Source: Pleomorphomonas sp. T1.2MG-36 (lineage in GTDB: Bacteria > Pseudomonadota > Alphaproteobacteria > Rhizobiales > Pleomorphomonadaceae). Taken from it: a stretch of 42,552 bases of DNA. The notes below the pieces were generated by a model. The model had not been told where the DNA came from, did no database searches, and saw only the letters and a program-made list of their open reading frames with translations. A program made the translations under genes and the position numbers. The DNA lies in the NCBI RefSeq assembly GCF_950100655.1, contig NZ_CATNLY010000003.1, positions 1 through 42,552 on the forward strand, written 5' to 3'. Below, piece by piece: positions 41,457 to 42,552 of this stretch (positions within the stretch are counted from its first letter, which is position 1; every line of letters starts with the position of its first letter).

Positions 41457-41888
41457 ATGCGAAGCGACGGCCGGCTGGCGCGCATGCTGCACGTTCTCGT
41501 CCACATGGCGCTGCTCGGCGGCCGGGAGACCTCCGAGCGCATCGCCGAGATGCTGAACACCAACCCGGTGGTGGTGCGCCGCACCCTCGGCGCCCTGCGC
41601 GATCACGGCATCGTCGCCTCCGAAGGCGGGCGCGGCGGCGGCTGGAAGCTGGCGAAGAGCCTTGAGGAGATCACGGTTCTCGACGTGCAGCGGGCGCTCG
41701 GCGCCGGGCCGATCCTGCCGGCCGCCACCTCCAGCGATCACCCCTCCTGCCCGGTGGAGCGCGCCTCCAATGCCGTGCTCGTCGCCGCCCATGCCGCGGC
41801 CGAAGCGCGCCTCGTCGAGATCTACGGCGCCACCCCGCTCTCCGACATCGCCCGCGCCGCCATGGAGCGGGCGAAGGGCGAGGCGTGA
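41457..41888 (+). CDS. Rrf2-family transcriptional regulator
   Basis: This 143-aa winged-helix protein contains LARMLHVLVHMALLGGRETSERIAEMLNTNPVVVRRTLGALRDHGIV followed by the wing SEGGRGGGWKLAKS. One cysteine (HPSCPVE) remains in the region where iron-sulfur members have three, so it is unlikely to hold a cluster, as in NsrR/IscR, and may be a redox or ligand sensor of the YwnA type. AAGGA lies upstream of ATG 41457. Divergent from the epoxide hydrolase. Confidence 0.88.
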   Translation: MRSDGRLARMLHVLVHMALLGGRETSERIAEMLNTNPVVVRRTLGALRDHGIVASEGGRGGGWKLAKSLEEITVLDVQRALGAGPILPAATSSDHPSCPVERASNAVLVAAHAAAEARLVEIYGATPLSDIARAAMERAKGEA

Positions 41889-42015
41889 AGGTCCCGAGGG
41901 CCGACAATCGGATGGCGGTGCGCGTCCTCATAGGCCGCCGTGGTCCGCGCGTGCACGGAATGCGGCCTCAAAGGAAGTATTCGCGCGATAGCCGATTGAT
42001 CCCTATGTATAAATG

Positions 42016-42175
42016 GTCATCCTTGCGCAGGCCTCTTGAATTCGCGCGCGAATTCAAGGTGGACCTCAGGAAGAGAAAGCGCATCGGCCCCCTATCACGC
42101 TCCATGAAACGAGGGGAGACCGATATCAGCCCCTCGCCCCGTCCTGCCCGAGGTCCTCGCCTGCGCAAGGATGAC
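42016..42175. repeat. Palindrome pair, long class plus short inverted copy
   Basis: The forward long copy at 42016-42070 carries the perfect 24-bp inner palindrome at 42035-42058. The inverted short copy at 42147-42175 (CCTCGC/GCAAGG) is followed by ATTTATATAGAGGAAACAG. No gene between 41889 and the IS. Confidence 0.85.
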
Positions 42176-42305
42176 AATTTATATAGAGGAAACAGTGGGA
42201 TAAGCGGCGCGCGAACTCGTCCAGCGCATCGCCTGCCTTAATAGCAAGCGACAACCTCGCAGCCCACGCACAACGCTCTATCTATTTGTTTCATATCAAT
42301 TAACT

Positions 42306-42329
42306 GTCATCATCTGCGAAGGCAGAGGA
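42306..42329 (+). repeat. Left half of a palindrome interrupted by IS30
   Basis: GTCATCATCTGCGAAGGCAG then AGGA, ending abruptly at the IS terminal repeat. The missing GGACCTCAGG half resembles the sequence at 223-232 next to the other IS end. Confidence 0.75.
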
Positions 42330-42552
42330 TGGATTCACGTTTGAAGCGCAACAGTGAGGAAGTCTTTGAATACCTCGGCCGGGGTGCTGTAGCCAAGGAT
42401 CTTTCGTGGGCAGTCGTTGTATTGGTCCATGATGCGATCGATTTCGCTCGGAGGAATGGCTTGGAGATCTGTGGTGCTGGGTAGCTGGCGACGCATGCGG
42501 CCGATGGCGTTTTCGATGCCACCCTTCTGCCAGGGCTTGTGTGGATCACAGA
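42330..42552 (-). mobile_element. IS30-family insertion sequence, 3' (transposase-end) part
   Basis: The terminal repeat at 42330-42353 begins TGGATTCACGTTTGAAGCGC and matches the inverted repeat at 195-218 with three mismatches in 24. The IS runs off the window. Confidence 0.82.
42335..42552 (-). CDS. IS30-family transposase, C-terminal part (cut by window edge)
   Basis: The last 71 codons of a transposase on the minus strand. CDPHKPWQKGGIENAIGRMR contains the family's K-G-x-x-E-N catalytic-glutamate region, and LGYSTPAEVF is the usual C-terminal motif. The stop at 42335 lies within the terminal repeat. It has the same orientation as the N-terminal part at position 1. Confidence 0.88.
   Translation of the reverse strand, partial: CDPHKPWQKGGIENAIGRMRRQLPSTTDLQAIPPSEIDRIMDQYNDCPRKILGYSTPAEVFKDFLTVALQT

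Overview
The window is GC-rich DNA with densely packed genes, typical of an alphaproteobacterium of the order Hyphomicrobiales (Rhizobiales). Support comes from an Omp25/31-like outer-membrane beta-barrel, the rhizobial type of intergenic palindrome (AAAAGTGG...CCGGTTTT), and the many TetR, MarR, AraC and Rrf2 regulators facing their target genes. Genus cannot be fixed from sequence alone. No rRNA, tRNA, phage structural, plasmid replication or CRISPR genes were found, so this is probably an accessory-rich stretch of chromosome.

Both window edges lie inside an IS30-family transposase gene on the minus strand: the N-terminus at 1-174 and the C-terminus at 42335-42552. The visible IS ends (195-218 and 42330-42353) are inverted copies of each other. 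Each abuts the complementary half of the same dispersed palindrome.

Layout: 0.2-1 kb, palindrome cluster with a 218-bp tandem repeat. 1-2.7 kb, O-methyltransferase and divergent AraC regulator. 2.7-7.5 kb, less GC-rich island with a 1337-aa NACHT-like ATPase/PD-(D/E)XK nuclease fusion (candidate anti-phage gene) and a BrnT/HTH toxin-antitoxin pair. 7.8-13.5 kb, TetR regulator facing a small ORF, an RND pump and its adaptor. 14-18 kb, membrane protein, DUF433/PIN-like pair, thioesterase and PhyH-type dioxygenase. 18.3-20.9 kb, a leader-peptide/terminator arrangement before a nucleotidyltransferase, a GNAT and a second nucleotidyltransferase-like protein. 20.9-24.6 kb, TetR/NAD(P)H oxidoreductase and MarR/membrane-protein divergent pairs, and the outer-membrane protein. 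24.7-27.3 kb, ureohydrolase, serine hydrolase and glycolipid-binding-domain genes. 27.6-31.6 kb, AdeRS/BaeRS-like two-component system, VirK/YbjX protein and Tat-exported class A beta-lactamase. 31.7-33.3 kb, dense palindrome cluster with a GIY-YIG nuclease gene. 33.3-36 kb, SDR and AraC pair plus small proteins. 36.1-38.4 kb, second defence-like patch: PD-(D/E)XK-like protein, an antitoxin whose PIN toxin is broken, and an Abi/HEPN protein with a CBS-like tail. 38.6-42 kb, GNAT, duplicated small secreted proteins, and epoxide hydrolase with Rrf2 regulator.

The most unusual structure is a family of about 30 intergenic hairpins with the frame GTCATCC-stem-loop-stem-GGACCTC. Stem sequences differ between copies but stay complementary. 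Copies are arranged as inverted pairs. One pair (32295-32816) encloses a complete GIY-YIG nuclease gene between 14-bp direct repeats and has 37-bp imperfect terminal inverted repeats, while neighbouring pairs are the same without the gene. This looks like an autonomous element with MITE-like gene-less relatives.
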